Origin: Candidatus Kryptoniota bacterium
Lineage (GTDB): Bacteria > Bacteroidota > Ignavibacteria > Kryptoniales > JAKASW01
Reading direction: 5' to 3'
NCBI GenBank assembly: GCA_036567965.1
Contig: DATCTN010000028.1
Location: forward strand, 1 to 36,148
DNA: 36,148 nucleotides
Shown: one piece after another, positions 15,931-25,449 of the stretch
Numbering within the stretch: position 1 is the first letter of the stretch
Layout of the letters: every line of letters starts with the position of its first letter
The notes under the pieces: model-generated
What the model was told of the DNA's origin: nothing
The model's input: only the letters and a program-made list of their open reading frames with translations
Databases searched by the model: none
Translations under genes and position numbers: made by a program

Positions 15931-16383
15931 ATGGCACGCACATACATACCGAACGGATATCACGCAGTCACGCCCTACTTAATTGCCAGTGATGGTGAGA
16001 GGCTGATAGACTTCTTGAAGGAAGTGTTCTTGGCAAAGGAACTCGTCAGACAGACTACAGGCGGGGGCGGTACACATGTGGAGCTTTTAGTTGGGGATTC
16101 AAGAATCATGGTCGGAATCGGAGGGGATGTAGCGACGCCGTTAAGCGGGATGTATCTTGTGTACGTTCCAGAAGTTGATGCGGCGCATGCTCGCGCTGTC
16201 GCGGCGGGCGCGGTGTCCATCGAGGAACCCGGTGATCAGCCATACGGCGACCGGCGGGCAGGAGTCAAAGATGCTTTCGGCAACATGTGGTACATGTCCT
16301 CTCCACTGAAGAAACCGAGCGCAAGAAAATCGAAACCAGCAAAGCGATCCAAGGTGCGGACGACCGGACGGCGACGCAAGTAA
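15931..16383 (+). CDS. VOC (glyoxalase/bleomycin resistance) family protein, PhnB-like
   Basis: A 150-residue cytoplasmic protein with the beta-alpha-beta-beta-beta module of the vicinal oxygen chelate superfamily, resembling PhnB-type single-domain proteins: IPNGYHAVTPYLIASDGERL at the start, THVELLVGDSRIMVGIG in the middle, and VKDAFGNMWYMSSPL near the end. A basic tail (KPSARKSKPAKRSKVRTTGR) follows. AAGGAGG lies about eight bases before ATG 15931. It is separated from the RND pump by 105 bp and may be cotranscribed, but the function is not evident. Confidence 0.9.
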   Translation: MARTYIPNGYHAVTPYLIASDGERLIDFLKEVFLAKELVRQTTGGGGTHVELLVGDSRIMVGIGGDVATPLSGMYLVYVPEVDAAHARAVAAGAVSIEEPGDQPYGDRRAGVKDAFGNMWYMSSPLKKPSARKSKPAKRSKVRTTGRRRK

Positions 16384-16836
16384 GGCCGGCTTCGTACTCG
16401 CCTTCTCATTTCAAAACCATTATCTTCTTTACTGACGCGAAGGCGCCCAAGGCGACCCGGTGTAAATAATATTCGCCGGCTGCCGGCTTGCGGTACACAG
16501 AAAGAGACTCGTTCTTCCAAATGTCTAGCTCAGAAAGCCCTCCATCATGGACTCACATCCTAATCATGATCATCTTTAATAACCCTTTTCTCTCTTTTGT
16601 AATCCGTTTTATGTGCTCTCTTCGCGCAAGCTCGCAAGCAGCGGTAACGGCACTTTCAAATCGTAGGTAGCCGCACAAGGAAATTCATTTCGGTTGGCGA
16701 AGCTAAACTAACTGCGGGTGAAATGTGTTAACCTAATCTGTGACGAGAGTGAGAACTCATCCGCTCACCAATTATATTTACGATGCGTTCAAACCGTAAC
16801 CCGTTCATCATTCCATTGCCAAATCGAGGGAAAAAA
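16384..16836. other. Intergenic region, no gene seen
   Basis: Short frames here lack SDs and recognisable content. A GC hairpin (GCCGG-CTG-CCGGC, 16475-16487) without a T-run may mark the end of the VOC transcript. A TATATT at 16773-16778 could be the -10 box of the Asp-box gene, but its -35 region is poor. Confidence 0.4.
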
Positions 16837-19800
16837 ATGAAGAATCTTTCTATTAGCTCCTTGCTAGCCTTTTTGCTCGCAGCCATCAGCTCGGTGCAAA
16901 GCCAGCCAGTTCCTTCAGAGGCGTTTTCGAATTTACATTGGCGGCTTGTCGGTCCATACCGTGCCGGCTGGGCTACCATGGCCGTGGGAGTGCCGACTGA
17001 TCCGAACACTTTTTACTTCGGAGGGGCAGGAGGCGGAGTCTGGAAAACCACAGACGCCGGTCGGACCTGGGATGGATTAATGCAGCACCAGGCTGCTTCT
17101 TCGGTGGGCGCGATCGATCTTGCACCATCAAACCCGGATATCATTTATGTCGGTACAGGACAGGTCGACCTTCGTTGGGACATACTTGCCGGCGATGGAG
17201 TCTACCGCTCAACCGATGCGGGAAAAACGTGGAGCAACATTGGACTGAAAGAAACTGAACATGTCGGAAAAATTCTCATTGATCCGAAAAATCCTCAGAG
17301 AGTACTCGTTGCGGCCCTGGGAAATGTTTTCGCGCCGATTTCCGATCGCGGAATTTATCTTTCGGACGACGGAGGTGGAAATTGGAAGAGAGTTCTGTTT
17401 GTCAATGATAGTACCGGTGCCGTCGACCTTGCCTCTGACCCGCTCTATCCTTCTGTCGTATATGCTGCCACGTGGCAGATGCAGATGCACCCGTGGCTCG
17501 ACTATTTCATGCCGCAGACAGGAGCAGGATCGGGAATCTACAAGAGCACTGACGGCGGTGAGAGCTGGGCGAAGCTGATCGGCAACGGGCTCCCGTCCGG
17601 TCCGTTAGGGCGAATTGGATTGGGCGTAGCACGCGGAAGTTCGGGAAGAATCGTTTATGCGACTATCATCACCTCCGGCAGCGAAAGCGGACTATATAAG
17701 TCGGTTGATGGCGGCATGAATTGGGAATTCGTAAACAAAAACCCTGCGCTTGCTAATCCGTATTTCAGTAGAATAACGGTGGACCCGACGAATCCAAACA
17801 TACTATATGTGATGGACCGATCTATTCATCGCTCAGAAGACGGCGGAAAAACTTTTACGATCTTTAAAGGTGCGCCCGGCGGGGACGACTACCATTTTTT
17901 ATGGATCAATCCATCGGATAACCGTTATATGATCACCGCTTCAGATCAGGGATGCGTCGTCAGCGTCGACGGCGGAAAGAGCTGGTCAAGCTGGTACAAC
18001 CAGCCGACAGGCCAGTTCTATCACGTGGCGGTCGATCAGCAGTTTCCATACAAGATCTACAGCGGACAACAGGACAACGGAACGGTTGGGATCTTCACGC
18101 GCGGACCTTACGGTGTAATTGAGGATCGCGACTGGCACCCCGTCGGTGGCGACGAGCGCGACTATGATGTTCCTAAACCGGGGAATCCAAACTTGATATT
18201 CGGGAGCGGGCTTGGCGGACATGTGTCGAGGTTCGACGAAATGACGCGGCAAGTGGCGGAGATTTCTCCCTGGCCTGTTCCCAGCTACGGTGCTCGTCAA
18301 ACTTCGGTGAAGTATCGCTACACGTGGATAACCCCTCTTGTCTTCTCGCCGATTGGAAGACACGCCCTTTATTTCGGGAACCAGTATCTGTGGAAATCGA
18401 CTGACGACGGCGACCACTGGCAGATGATAAGTCCCGACCTCAGTGGAAAGAAAGAGGGAGCGAGAGATTATGTCGATCCCGATCCGCTGCAGGCGCGCGA
18501 CGCCGGTTACGGAGTCATCTTCAGCATCGCGCCGTCGCCCGTGTCTGAAAATGTCATCTGGACGGGTACCGATGACGGATACATCCAGGTGACCGCGGAT
18601 GGCGGGAAACATTGGAGAAACGTTACACCGATATCTGTCCCGGCGTGGGGGATGGTGAGTTCCATCGATGCGTCTCCGTTTTCCGCCGCTGGTGCGTATG
18701 TCGCGGTCAACACTCACCGACTCGGGTTCTCGAATCCGATAATCATCAAGACAAACGACGGCGGAAGAGCATGGAGAACCATCATAAACGGGATTCCGAA
18801 GAACGAATATGTCAACGTCGTTCGTGCAGACCCGTTCAGGAAGGACGTACTTTACGCCGGCACGAACAGAAGCGTTTACGTATCTTTTGACGATGGCGAG
18901 AACTGGGAACCGCTTACACTTAACCTACCGACAACGAGCATCACTGACTTGGTAATTTCGCCGGGGCCATTTGGCCGCGGCGACCTTGTAATCTGCACGC
19001 AGGGAAGAGGCATATGGGTACTCGACGATCCGGAACCGTTTAGAGAAATGACACCTGAAATTGCCTCGGAGGGCGTGCACCTGTACCAGCCCGACGATGC
19101 GTGGCGTCTACGAGCGAATGAGAATCGTGACACGCCCTGGCCCCCGGAAACCGCGCTCGGCCAGAATCCGCCCACAGGAGCAGTTATTGATTACTGGTTG
19201 AAAGAGAATGCTTCCGGGCCGATCAAGCTAACCATACACGATTCAAGGGGGAACATCGTTAGAGAATATAATTCAGACGAGAAGGTCAGCGAGCTTCCCA
19301 CTGAGACCCGGTATTTCCAGAGTGAATGGACGCGGCCTGAGACAGAGATTTCTTCAAAGGCAGGCGCTCATAGATTCGTATGGGATTTGAGGTACACGCG
19401 GCCGCCCGCGCTCGAGTACAATTACTCAATAGCGGCAGTCTGGGACCAGGACGATGGTGGTACACCTCTCGAACCCCAGGGACCGTTCGCGCTCCCAGGA
19501 AAATATTCTGTCACCTTGACAGTGAACGGCAAAGACTATACGAAGCCGATACTTTTGAGGCTCGACCCTCGCGTCCACGCCTCGGCAAAAGCGCTCGATG
19601 AACAACTCGCACTAGCGAGATCAATAGATGCGGGTCTTGTGGAAGGAGTGACGACCTGCAAGGACATGAAGAATGCGATCTCGGCCTCGGCCGGCAAGAC
19701 ACCTGCGGCGCTGGCCGACTCTATTTCTGTGATGTCTGAAAAGGGGCATCCGAACCTGTCGTCAGTCGTGGGCGTCCTCGCCGGACTTGCTTCTGCTGTG

Positions 19801-19917
19801 CAGGGCGCTGATGCAGCCCCCACTCAAGGCGAAAAAGATGTCTACCTGGAATACCGCAAACAGCTTGACGGTCTCCTCGCCAAATGGCAGAAGATTCAGG
19901 ACTCTCTTCAAAAGTAA
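16837..19917 (+). CDS. Secreted VPS10/BNR-like beta-propeller protein with about eleven Asp-box repeats
   Basis: Large exported protein (about 1026 residues). ATG 16837 follows GAGGG at six-base spacing and starts a good signal peptide (MKNLSISSLLAFLLAAISSV, cleavage near QSQ). The mature protein has repeated S/T-x-D-x-G-x-x-W/F Asp boxes: for example TTDAGRTW, STDAGKTW, SDDGGGNW, STDGGESW, SVDGGMNW, SEDGGKTF, SVDGGKSW, STDDGDHW, TADGGKHW, TNDGGRAW and SFDDGENW. These form sortilin/VPS10-like or sialidase-like propellers. The last 250 residues include an Ig-like region (SGPIKLTIHDSRGNIVREY) and a helical tail. Proteins of this kind are often labelled 'glycosyl hydrolase', but I see no sialidase catalytic signature, so no enzyme is claimed. 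Confidence 0.88.
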   Translation: MKNLSISSLLAFLLAAISSVQSQPVPSEAFSNLHWRLVGPYRAGWATMAVGVPTDPNTFYFGGAGGGVWKTTDAGRTWDGLMQHQAASSVGAIDLAPSNPDIIYVGTGQVDLRWDILAGDGVYRSTDAGKTWSNIGLKETEHVGKILIDPKNPQRVLVAALGNVFAPISDRGIYLSDDGGGNWKRVLFVNDSTGAVDLASDPLYPSVVYAATWQMQMHPWLDYFMPQTGAGSGIYKSTDGGESWAKLIGNGLPSGPLGRIGLGVARGSSGRIVYATIITSGSESGLYKSVDGGMNWEFVNKNPALANPYFSRITVDPTNPNILYVMDRSIHRSEDGGKTFTIFKGAPGGDDYHFLWINPSDNRYMITASDQGCVVSVDGGKSWSSWYNQPTGQFYHVAVDQQFPYKIYSGQQDNGTVGIFTRGPYGVIEDRDWHPVGGDERDYDVPKPGNPNLIFGSGLGGHVSRFDEMTRQVAEISPWPVPSYGARQTSVKYRYTWITPLVFSPIGRHALYFGNQYLWKSTDDGDHWQMISPDLSGKKEGARDYVDPDPLQARDAGYGVIFSIAPSPVSENVIWTGTDDGYIQVTADGGKHWRNVTPISVPAWGMVSSIDASPFSAAGAYVAVNTHRLGFSNPIIIKTNDGGRAWRTIINGIPKNEYVNVVRADPFRKDVLYAGTNRSVYVSFDDGENWEPLTLNLPTTSITDLVISPGPFGRGDLVICTQGRGIWVLDDPEPFREMTPEIASEGVHLYQPDDAWRLRANENRDTPWPPETALGQNPPTGAVIDYWLKENASGPIKLTIHDSRGNIVREYNSDEKVSELPTETRYFQSEWTRPETEISSKAGAHRFVWDLRYTRPPALEYNYSIAAVWDQDDGGTPLEPQGPFALPGKYSVTLTVNGKDYTKPILLRLDPRVHASAKALDEQLALARSIDAGLVEGVTTCKDMKNAISASAGKTPAALADSISVMSEKGHPNLSSVVGVLAGLASAVQGADAAPTQGEKDVYLEYRKQLDGLLAKWQKIQDSLQK

Positions 19918-20390
19918 TCGGTAGAGTGCCTGTCTCTGTGAGATGATTAGAGGTCATCGGGCGCGGATGATGACAAATCAACTCCGTCGCCGACGGTTTC
20001 GCTTGATGATCTGTGAATTGGTTGGACTAAATCAATAGAAGAGCTGGACGAGTACTCAGGCTTGACTATGGTCACGAGTTGATCTATTATTGCCTTGTAA
20101 CAAGTCTGCACAAAGATCCTTCGGGTCGTCTTCGCTGATAAACAAGAGATGCTTCCATCCAATACATCGAACGAACATTGGGCGTGAATTTTCATTTAGG
20201 CAATCTTGAGTCGTTTTCTTACGCCAACAGAATCAAGGCTTGACGTCTGCCAGACGGTTTCTCGTGCCATCTGACGCTGGGGCGCGAGTGAACTTCCTGA
20301 AAACTCTGTCAAAGTCGGCTTAGGGTTCGTCCAAGCTGGAATGTAGTGAGGCCTGAGGGTTTCCGGATATGTCCCGAAAGGAGCTTTAAG
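19918..20390. other. Intergenic region, no gene seen
   Basis: A minus-strand open frame (19947-20195) lacks an SD and resembles no protein family I know. A weak hairpin (CGTCT-GCC-AGACG) lies near 20246-20258. Nothing else stands out. Confidence 0.4.
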
Positions 20391-22013
20391 ATGAACAATG
20401 ATGATTCGTCGGCGCGTTTTGAATCGCTAGAGAAGCATGTGTCCGATCTGGAATCGCGCATCGCCAGGGTGGAGAAACAGCTGAGCATTGAAGGCGATGG
20501 AAAGTCCTCCGATTCAAATCAACCCGGCCAAATCGAGACAGCGGAATCTGGCGATAGTCTGGAACTGCGGATTGGGCTTTACCTATTTGCAAAGGCCGGC
20601 GTGCTGGCGTTTCTCATAGGCATGTTCTTCTTTCTTGTGCAGCCGTTCCATGACCTGCCGGATTTGTTCTCGCCGGTTGCGGGGTGTGTCATCGCGGGTA
20701 TTGTAATCATTCTATCCCGCCGCTTGCGAAGGAATGTTCCGTTTGTTTCCGGATATTTGCTCGGAGCAGGGTTGTGCCTGTTGTACTTATCCACAATGCG
20801 ACTCCACTTCTTCGGCGGAAATGCTGTTGAGAACGCTGTCGTCGAGACCTGCTTGTTGTTTGCGATCGCAGTCGCTTCGCTTTTGGTTTCAGTTCGGAAG
20901 AGATCTCCTTATCTGACCGGACTTAGCATGACAATGGGTTACATTGCTTCGCTCCTGGTTAACTCCGAGGAGGCATTCCTCATTCTTATTTCGGTTCTAG
21001 TAATCGGATCTGCATTCATTGCTGTCAAATATCATTGGCAAAATGTTTCGACGTTCTGTACGGGCTTGACGCTGATAAGTGTGATCGAGTGGTTATTGAA
21101 CAACCCGATACTCAGCCACAATGTACAGATCCGGTCCGCGTCACTTGCAGCCCCTGCATTCGTGATTCTATGGTTAGTAATATTCAGCGGCGAGAATTTG
21201 TTCCGCGCCGGGAAACCCCTTGAAAGCATTGCGCTCATCATGGGCTCCCTGCTGAATGGTGCCGGGATGTTCATTCTCATTCTTTTCATTTCCGTGACGG
21301 AATTGCAGCCGGAAATATTTCTCGTCAATGTTGCAGCCTCTTTGGTCTTCTTACTGCTTGCTGTGGGATTTTGGATTTCCGAGAAAAGCAGATATCAGAC
21401 ATTTTTTTATGCGATGCTCGGTTACGCTGCACTGAGTATTGCTATCGTGGCACGGTTCGGACTTTCAAACTCGATAATTTGGCTCTGCTGGCAGAGCATC
21501 CTTGTTGTCTCCACAGCCGTCTGGTTTCGATCGAAATTCATCGTTGTCGCGAATTTTGGTATCTACGTGATTATATTCATCTCTTACCTTGCTTTCACCG
21601 GTAGAGAAGGTATTACCGGAATTAGTTTCGGGCTTGCAGCGTTGCTCAGCGCAAGAATCCTGAACTGGCAGAAGCATAGGCTTGATCTGAAAACGGAGTT
21701 GATGAGGAACGCATATCTTACAGCTGCATTTGTCATGATCCCGTACGCGCTCTACTCAATACTCCCGGGGAAGTACGTGAGCCTATCATGGGTAGGCGTT
21801 GCTCTGGTGTACTATGTCCTTAGCCGTGTGCTTGAGAATCTGAAGTACAGATGGCTGTCTCTCCTGACATTTATTCTAACTGCTTTCTATTTGTTGTTCG
21901 TCGGGATAGGAGCACTTGAATCCTCTTTCAGAATCGTATCGTTCTTGGTGCTCGGCAGTGCCTTTCTCATCATCTCGGTGCTCTACGCCAAGAGTAGGAT
22001 CAGGTCACATTGA
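20391..22013 (+). CDS. DUF2339-like polytopic membrane protein
   Basis: About 540 residues. ATG 20391 follows AAAGGAG with seven-base spacing. The first 45 residues are a heptad-like, charged coiled coil (FESLEKHVSDLESRIARVEK), then a polar linker, then some fourteen hydrophobic segments to the C-terminus, beginning LYLFAKAGVLAFLIGMFFFL. This coiled-coil-plus-many-helices plan is that of DUF2339 ('predicted membrane protein'), whose function is unknown. It lies directly upstream of the respiratory gene cluster, with the next frame overlapping its stop by four bases, so it may belong to the same transcript. Confidence 0.75.
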   Translation: MNNDDSSARFESLEKHVSDLESRIARVEKQLSIEGDGKSSDSNQPGQIETAESGDSLELRIGLYLFAKAGVLAFLIGMFFFLVQPFHDLPDLFSPVAGCVIAGIVIILSRRLRRNVPFVSGYLLGAGLCLLYLSTMRLHFFGGNAVENAVVETCLLFAIAVASLLVSVRKRSPYLTGLSMTMGYIASLLVNSEEAFLILISVLVIGSAFIAVKYHWQNVSTFCTGLTLISVIEWLLNNPILSHNVQIRSASLAAPAFVILWLVIFSGENLFRAGKPLESIALIMGSLLNGAGMFILILFISVTELQPEIFLVNVAASLVFLLLAVGFWISEKSRYQTFFYAMLGYAALSIAIVARFGLSNSIIWLCWQSILVVSTAVWFRSKFIVVANFGIYVIIFISYLAFTGREGITGISFGLAALLSARILNWQKHRLDLKTELMRNAYLTAAFVMIPYALYSILPGKYVSLSWVGVALVYYVLSRVLENLKYRWLSLLTFILTAFYLLFVGIGALESSFRIVSFLVLGSAFLIISVLYAKSRIRSH

Positions 22014-22450
22014 AGCGAGAGCAGATTTCCGCGCGAAGTCTAATCGAGGGTTATGAATGTCAGTTTGCCTACTTGATCAGGGCTCCCGGTGCAGCTTCTG
22101 GAAAGTCGTTTCTAATCATGACAGGATTTGATTCCCACTTCAGCACGCTGAAATCCCGAATAAAAAGTGGAGGTTCGCCTCTCCGCTTACCTGTGAGCCG
22201 GCATTTTGCCGCACTTGTTCGTGAACTAGTGGAGAATCATGAGAATCTGAGGAGATTAGCGGCACAGGCATTGCAATACCTCGCTTCAAGCCGGAAAACT
22301 GAGATGCGATTGCATGCCGACTGCCACCATCAACCTGTTAATCAGAGGTCGGATTCTCTCAGGTTTTCGTCGACAATTGTGTTTGGCTCCTTCAGATGTG
22401 GTTTGGCCCGGAGAATTGAACTAGTCCTATTGGAGAACATGGCGGGATGA
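22010..22450 (+). CDS. Uncertain small ORF, 146 aa, between membrane protein and Rieske gene
   Basis: An open frame starting at TTG 22010 overlaps the preceding stop by four bases, and its own stop overlaps the Rieske start by four bases (ATGA). The overlap at both ends argues for a coupled gene. Against this, the translation has no recognisable family, is rich in Arg, Ser and Leu, has no clear secondary motif, and TTG is supported only by a weak AGG. It could equally be non-coding leader sequence of the Rieske operon. Reported because no competing frame covers the 430 bp. Confidence 0.4.
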   Translation: MKREQISARSLIEGYECQFAYLIRAPGAASGKSFLIMTGFDSHFSTLKSRIKSGGSPLRLPVSRHFAALVRELVENHENLRRLAAQALQYLASSRKTEMRLHADCHHQPVNQRSDSLRFSSTIVFGSFRCGLARRIELVLLENMAG

Positions 22451-22893
22451 TTGAGTCTGAAAATAAGAAGATGACGCGGCGGACATTCCTCGACTATCTG
22501 TTGGGGCTCGGCGCGCTGGCGTGGCTTGGTTCCGTTTTATACCCGATGTTCGAATATTTCAAAGTTCCCCCGCAGACGGAACCGACGCCCTCAAGCGTGG
22601 TGGCCGGTTCAATCAAAGAGTTGAAGAAGAATGAAGGGAAGGTCTTCCGGTTTGGAAATGAACCGGGCATCCTGATAAACACTCCGGACGGTCGACTCGA
22701 AGCCTTCAGTGCCGTCTGTTCTCATCTTCAATGCACAGTCCAGTATCGGCCCGACATGCAAAAAATATGGTGCGCGTGTCATGGAGGAGTATATGATTTG
22801 AACGGAAGGAATATTGCCGGTCCTCCGCCAAGGCCGCTCGAGCAGTTCAAGGTTGCAGTAAAAGGCGACGACATAATTGTGTCGAAGGGCTAA
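22447..22893 (+). CDS. Rieske iron-sulfur protein of a cytochrome bc/b6f-type complex
   Basis: A 148-residue membrane-anchored [2Fe-2S] protein that would accept electrons from quinol and pass them to a c-type cytochrome. The N-terminus has a twin-arginine-like motif ([11 protein letters not shown]) and one membrane anchor (residues 18-36). Cluster ligands are Cys91 and His93 in CSHLQC and Cys109 and His112 in CACHGG, with Cys96 and Cys111 as the expected disulfide pair. ATG 22447 overlaps the previous frame; Met9 is an alternative start. The cytochrome b gene follows after ten bases. Spacing and order match qcrA/petC-petB operons. Confidence 0.93.
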   Translation: MIESENKKMTRRTFLDYLLGLGALAWLGSVLYPMFEYFKVPPQTEPTPSSVVAGSIKELKKNEGKVFRFGNEPGILINTPDGRLEAFSAVCSHLQCTVQYRPDMQKIWCACHGGVYDLNGRNIAGPPPRPLEQFKVAVKGDDIIVSKG

Positions 22894-22903
22894 GGGGAAC
22901 CCA

Positions 22904-23977
22904 ATGAATACAAATTCCAGATTTGTCCGCTGGCTAGCCCAACGCTACGACATCAGTGCGATCGAACACTTCGCCGACAAGAAAAAGGTTCCGCAATTCA
23001 GAGGCTCGTTTTGGTACTACTTTGGAGGCGTGAGTCTGTTTCTCTTCATTGTGCAGGTGGTCACGGGGATCCTCCTTCTCATGTATTATCAGCCCGGCGC
23101 GCAGACAGCGTATGAGAGCGTCCGATTCATAGTGACGAAAGTTGAATTCGGGTGGCTGATCAGGTCGGTGCACAGCTGGTCTGCAAACCTTATGATATTG
23201 TCCGTCCTGATTCACATGTTTTCCGTTTTCTTTACGAAAGCATTTCGAACACCCAGAGAACTCACGTGGTATTCCGGATTCTTGCTTCTGGCTTTGTCTC
23301 TGACATTCGGTTTCAGCGGTTACCTCCTGCCGTGGAATACACTTTCATATTTCGCTACCAAGGTCGGGACGGAAATTGTCGGAGTGGTACCCGTACTTGG
23401 GCAACCTATCCTGCAGATCTTACGGAACGGATCTGACGTGACGACATCCACGCTGACGAGGTTTTTCGGATTCCACGTTGCTGTTCTCCCTGCAATCTTC
23501 ACAGTCATTCTGAGCGTCCATCTCCTAATGATCCAGGTACAAGGAATCAGCGAGCCGGAATCCTGGAAGGATCGTCCCGAATCGCAGAGGAAGCATATCC
23601 CTTTCTTTCCTAATTTTGTCCTTCGTGACCTTCTCCTCTGGCTGATCGTGCTGAACGTTCTGGCTATACTCGCTGTGTTCTTTCCGTGGGAGCTTGGGAA
23701 CAAAGCAGATCCTTTTGCACCAGCCCCGATGGGGATCAAACCCGAATGGTATTTCCTTTTCATGTTCCAGTCGTTGAAGTTTTTCCCCGCGCAAATATTG
23801 AGTCTCGATGGCGAAGTCGTGGGCGTCGGTCTCTTCGGACTCGCCGGACTCCTGTGGTTCCTCGTGCCATTCTGGGATTCGAAAACACCTAAGGGATCAA
23901 GAAACAGAATTATCACTTATGTCGGTATGGGCGTAGTCATTTACATCCTAGTCCTGACGGCAATAGGAGCAAGATAG
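22904..23977 (+). CDS. Cytochrome b (b6-like, fused N- and C-terminal domains) of a Rieske/cytochrome b complex
   Basis: A 357-residue integral membrane subunit holding two b haems and the quinol oxidation site. Haem ligands are His90 and His104 (13 residues apart) in one helix and His191 and His206 (14 apart) in another; the 14-residue spacing is the b6-type hallmark. GYLLPW (139-144) and the Qo-site motif PEWY (280-283) are present, so the b6 and subunit-IV parts are fused. The C-terminus ends after about eight helices, shorter than mitochondrial cytochrome b. ATG 22904 is preceded by AAGGGG at six-base spacing; TTG 22877 is rejected. The 11-haem cytochrome gene follows after two bases. Confidence 0.95.
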   Translation: MNTNSRFVRWLAQRYDISAIEHFADKKKVPQFRGSFWYYFGGVSLFLFIVQVVTGILLLMYYQPGAQTAYESVRFIVTKVEFGWLIRSVHSWSANLMILSVLIHMFSVFFTKAFRTPRELTWYSGFLLLALSLTFGFSGYLLPWNTLSYFATKVGTEIVGVVPVLGQPILQILRNGSDVTTSTLTRFFGFHVAVLPAIFTVILSVHLLMIQVQGISEPESWKDRPESQRKHIPFFPNFVLRDLLLWLIVLNVLAILAVFFPWELGNKADPFAPAPMGIKPEWYFLFMFQSLKFFPAQILSLDGEVVGVGLFGLAGLLWFLVPFWDSKTPKGSRNRIITYVGMGVVIYILVLTAIGAR

Positions 23978-23979
23978 AA

Positions 23980-25449
23980 ATGGGACGTTTATCGATACTT
24001 CATCTCTCTTGTCTCTCTTTGCTTTGGGCGCCTTTGGTGACTTACGGTCAGGGGACCAAGGAAGTAGACAAGTGCTACAGTTGTCATACTGACATCGGGA
24101 GTACTGAGGCACAGATGTACTCGAACGATGTTCACTTCAAGGCGGGTGTCAAATGCTCCGATTGTCACGGTGGTGATCCAACTCTTGAGGACCAGGATGC
24201 TGCCATGAGCGTATCCAAAGGTTACATCGGTGTTCCCAAACCGTCGGCGATTCCCGCGATGTGTGCCAAATGTCATGGCTCTTCTAAATCGAGCATAAAG
24301 TCCGAGTACCATCTTAACGATGTTGTCGACGACTTCTCCGAAGGCGTCCATGGAAGAGCCCTTAGTCAGAACAGCGACGGTCCGCAATGCGTATCGTGTC
24401 ACGGCATTCACAATATCATGAAGATATCAGATCGGCGCGCCCCGGTCTTCGCTACGAATGTGACCAAGACGTGCGCAAAGTGTCACGCGGACCCGGACTA
24501 CATGAAGAAATTCAATCCGGGTATCCCCGTCGACCAGTTTGAAAAATATCTGACGAGTGTGCACGGGAAGAGAAATCAGGCCGGCGATGAGAAGGCGGCT
24601 ACATGCGTCAGCTGTCATTCGAATCATTTGATCCGTCCCGTGAAGGACCCGAGATCATCTGTCTATCCTACAAACATTCCTCTTACTTGCGCCAAATGTC
24701 ACAGCAACAAAACTTATATGGCCGAGTATCATATTCCCACAAATCAATATGAGAACTACAGTCAAAGCGTACACGGAATAGCACTTTTGAAGAATTCCGA
24801 TCTCAGCGCCCCCGCATGTAACTCCTGCCACGGGAACCATGGTGCAGTCCCCCCGGGTCTTTCGTCGGTCGCATCAGTTTGCGGAACCTGCCACCAGGCG
24901 AATGCCGACCTCTTTGACAAAAGCCCCCACATGGCCGCATTCGCAAAACGAAAGCTCCCAGGTTGCGTGGTTTGCCACAGCAACCATCTTGTTAAACCGC
25001 CGACGGATACTATGGTCGGATTCGACTCCAGTTCCGTCTGCGGATCGTGCCACCTGAACAACGGAGCAGATCCCGCGGATTCTGTCATCATTCTTGTTCG
25101 ACGGGCTCTTGACAGTCTTACATATGGCCGATCAGACGCTGCCGCATCCATCGAACGAGCCGAGCAGCTTGGAATGGATGTATCAGATGCAAAATACTCG
25201 CTGAAGGATGTCAATCAGTCTATTGTCGAGTCACGAGTTCAGGTCCACGGGTTGAACGCAGCTCAGGTTATGACAGCGGCTGGACCCGGATTGAAGATCG
25301 TTGCTGAAGCCCAACAGGGTGCCGCCGCTGCGATCTACGAGTTTTATTTCCGGAGGAAGGGGCTTGGTGTTGCGACTCTGGCGATAACTTTCCTGGTCAT
25401 CGTCCTGTTTTTGAAGATCAGGCAAATAGAAAGGAAAAGTCGAAGATGA
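23980..25449 (+). CDS. Membrane-anchored undecahaem cytochrome c
   Basis: A 489-residue cytochrome c with eleven CxxCH haem-binding motifs (Cys at 32, 59, 95, 137, 165, 209, 237, 280, 301, 329 and 354). It has a signal peptide (LHLSCLSLLWAPLVTYGQG) and a C-terminal membrane anchor (about 463-482). Repeats of the form 'SVHG ... CxSCHxxH' recur, as in doubled-CXXCH cytochromes. A helical, haem-free segment (about 370-455) precedes the anchor. Next to Rieske and cytochrome b, it most likely replaces cytochrome c1/f as the acceptor of quinol-derived electrons, working on the periplasmic face. ATG 23980 has AGGAG upstream at about ten bases. It overlaps the next gene by four bases. Confidence 0.93.
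   Translation: MGRLSILHLSCLSLLWAPLVTYGQGTKEVDKCYSCHTDIGSTEAQMYSNDVHFKAGVKCSDCHGGDPTLEDQDAAMSVSKGYIGVPKPSAIPAMCAKCHGSSKSSIKSEYHLNDVVDDFSEGVHGRALSQNSDGPQCVSCHGIHNIMKISDRRAPVFATNVTKTCAKCHADPDYMKKFNPGIPVDQFEKYLTSVHGKRNQAGDEKAATCVSCHSNHLIRPVKDPRSSVYPTNIPLTCAKCHSNKTYMAEYHIPTNQYENYSQSVHGIALLKNSDLSAPACNSCHGNHGAVPPGLSSVASVCGTCHQANADLFDKSPHMAAFAKRKLPGCVVCHSNHLVKPPTDTMVGFDSSSVCGSCHLNNGADPADSVIILVRRALDSLTYGRSDAAASIERAEQLGMDVSDAKYSLKDVNQSIVESRVQVHGLNAAQVMTAAGPGLKIVAEAQQGAAAAIYEFYFRRKGLGVATLAITFLVIVLFLKIRQIERKSRR

Noticed and set aside
19947-20195. Minus-strand 82-aa frame in the 428-bp spacer
   Set aside because: No SD, low-complexity serine stretch, no family resemblance, and no partner gene.
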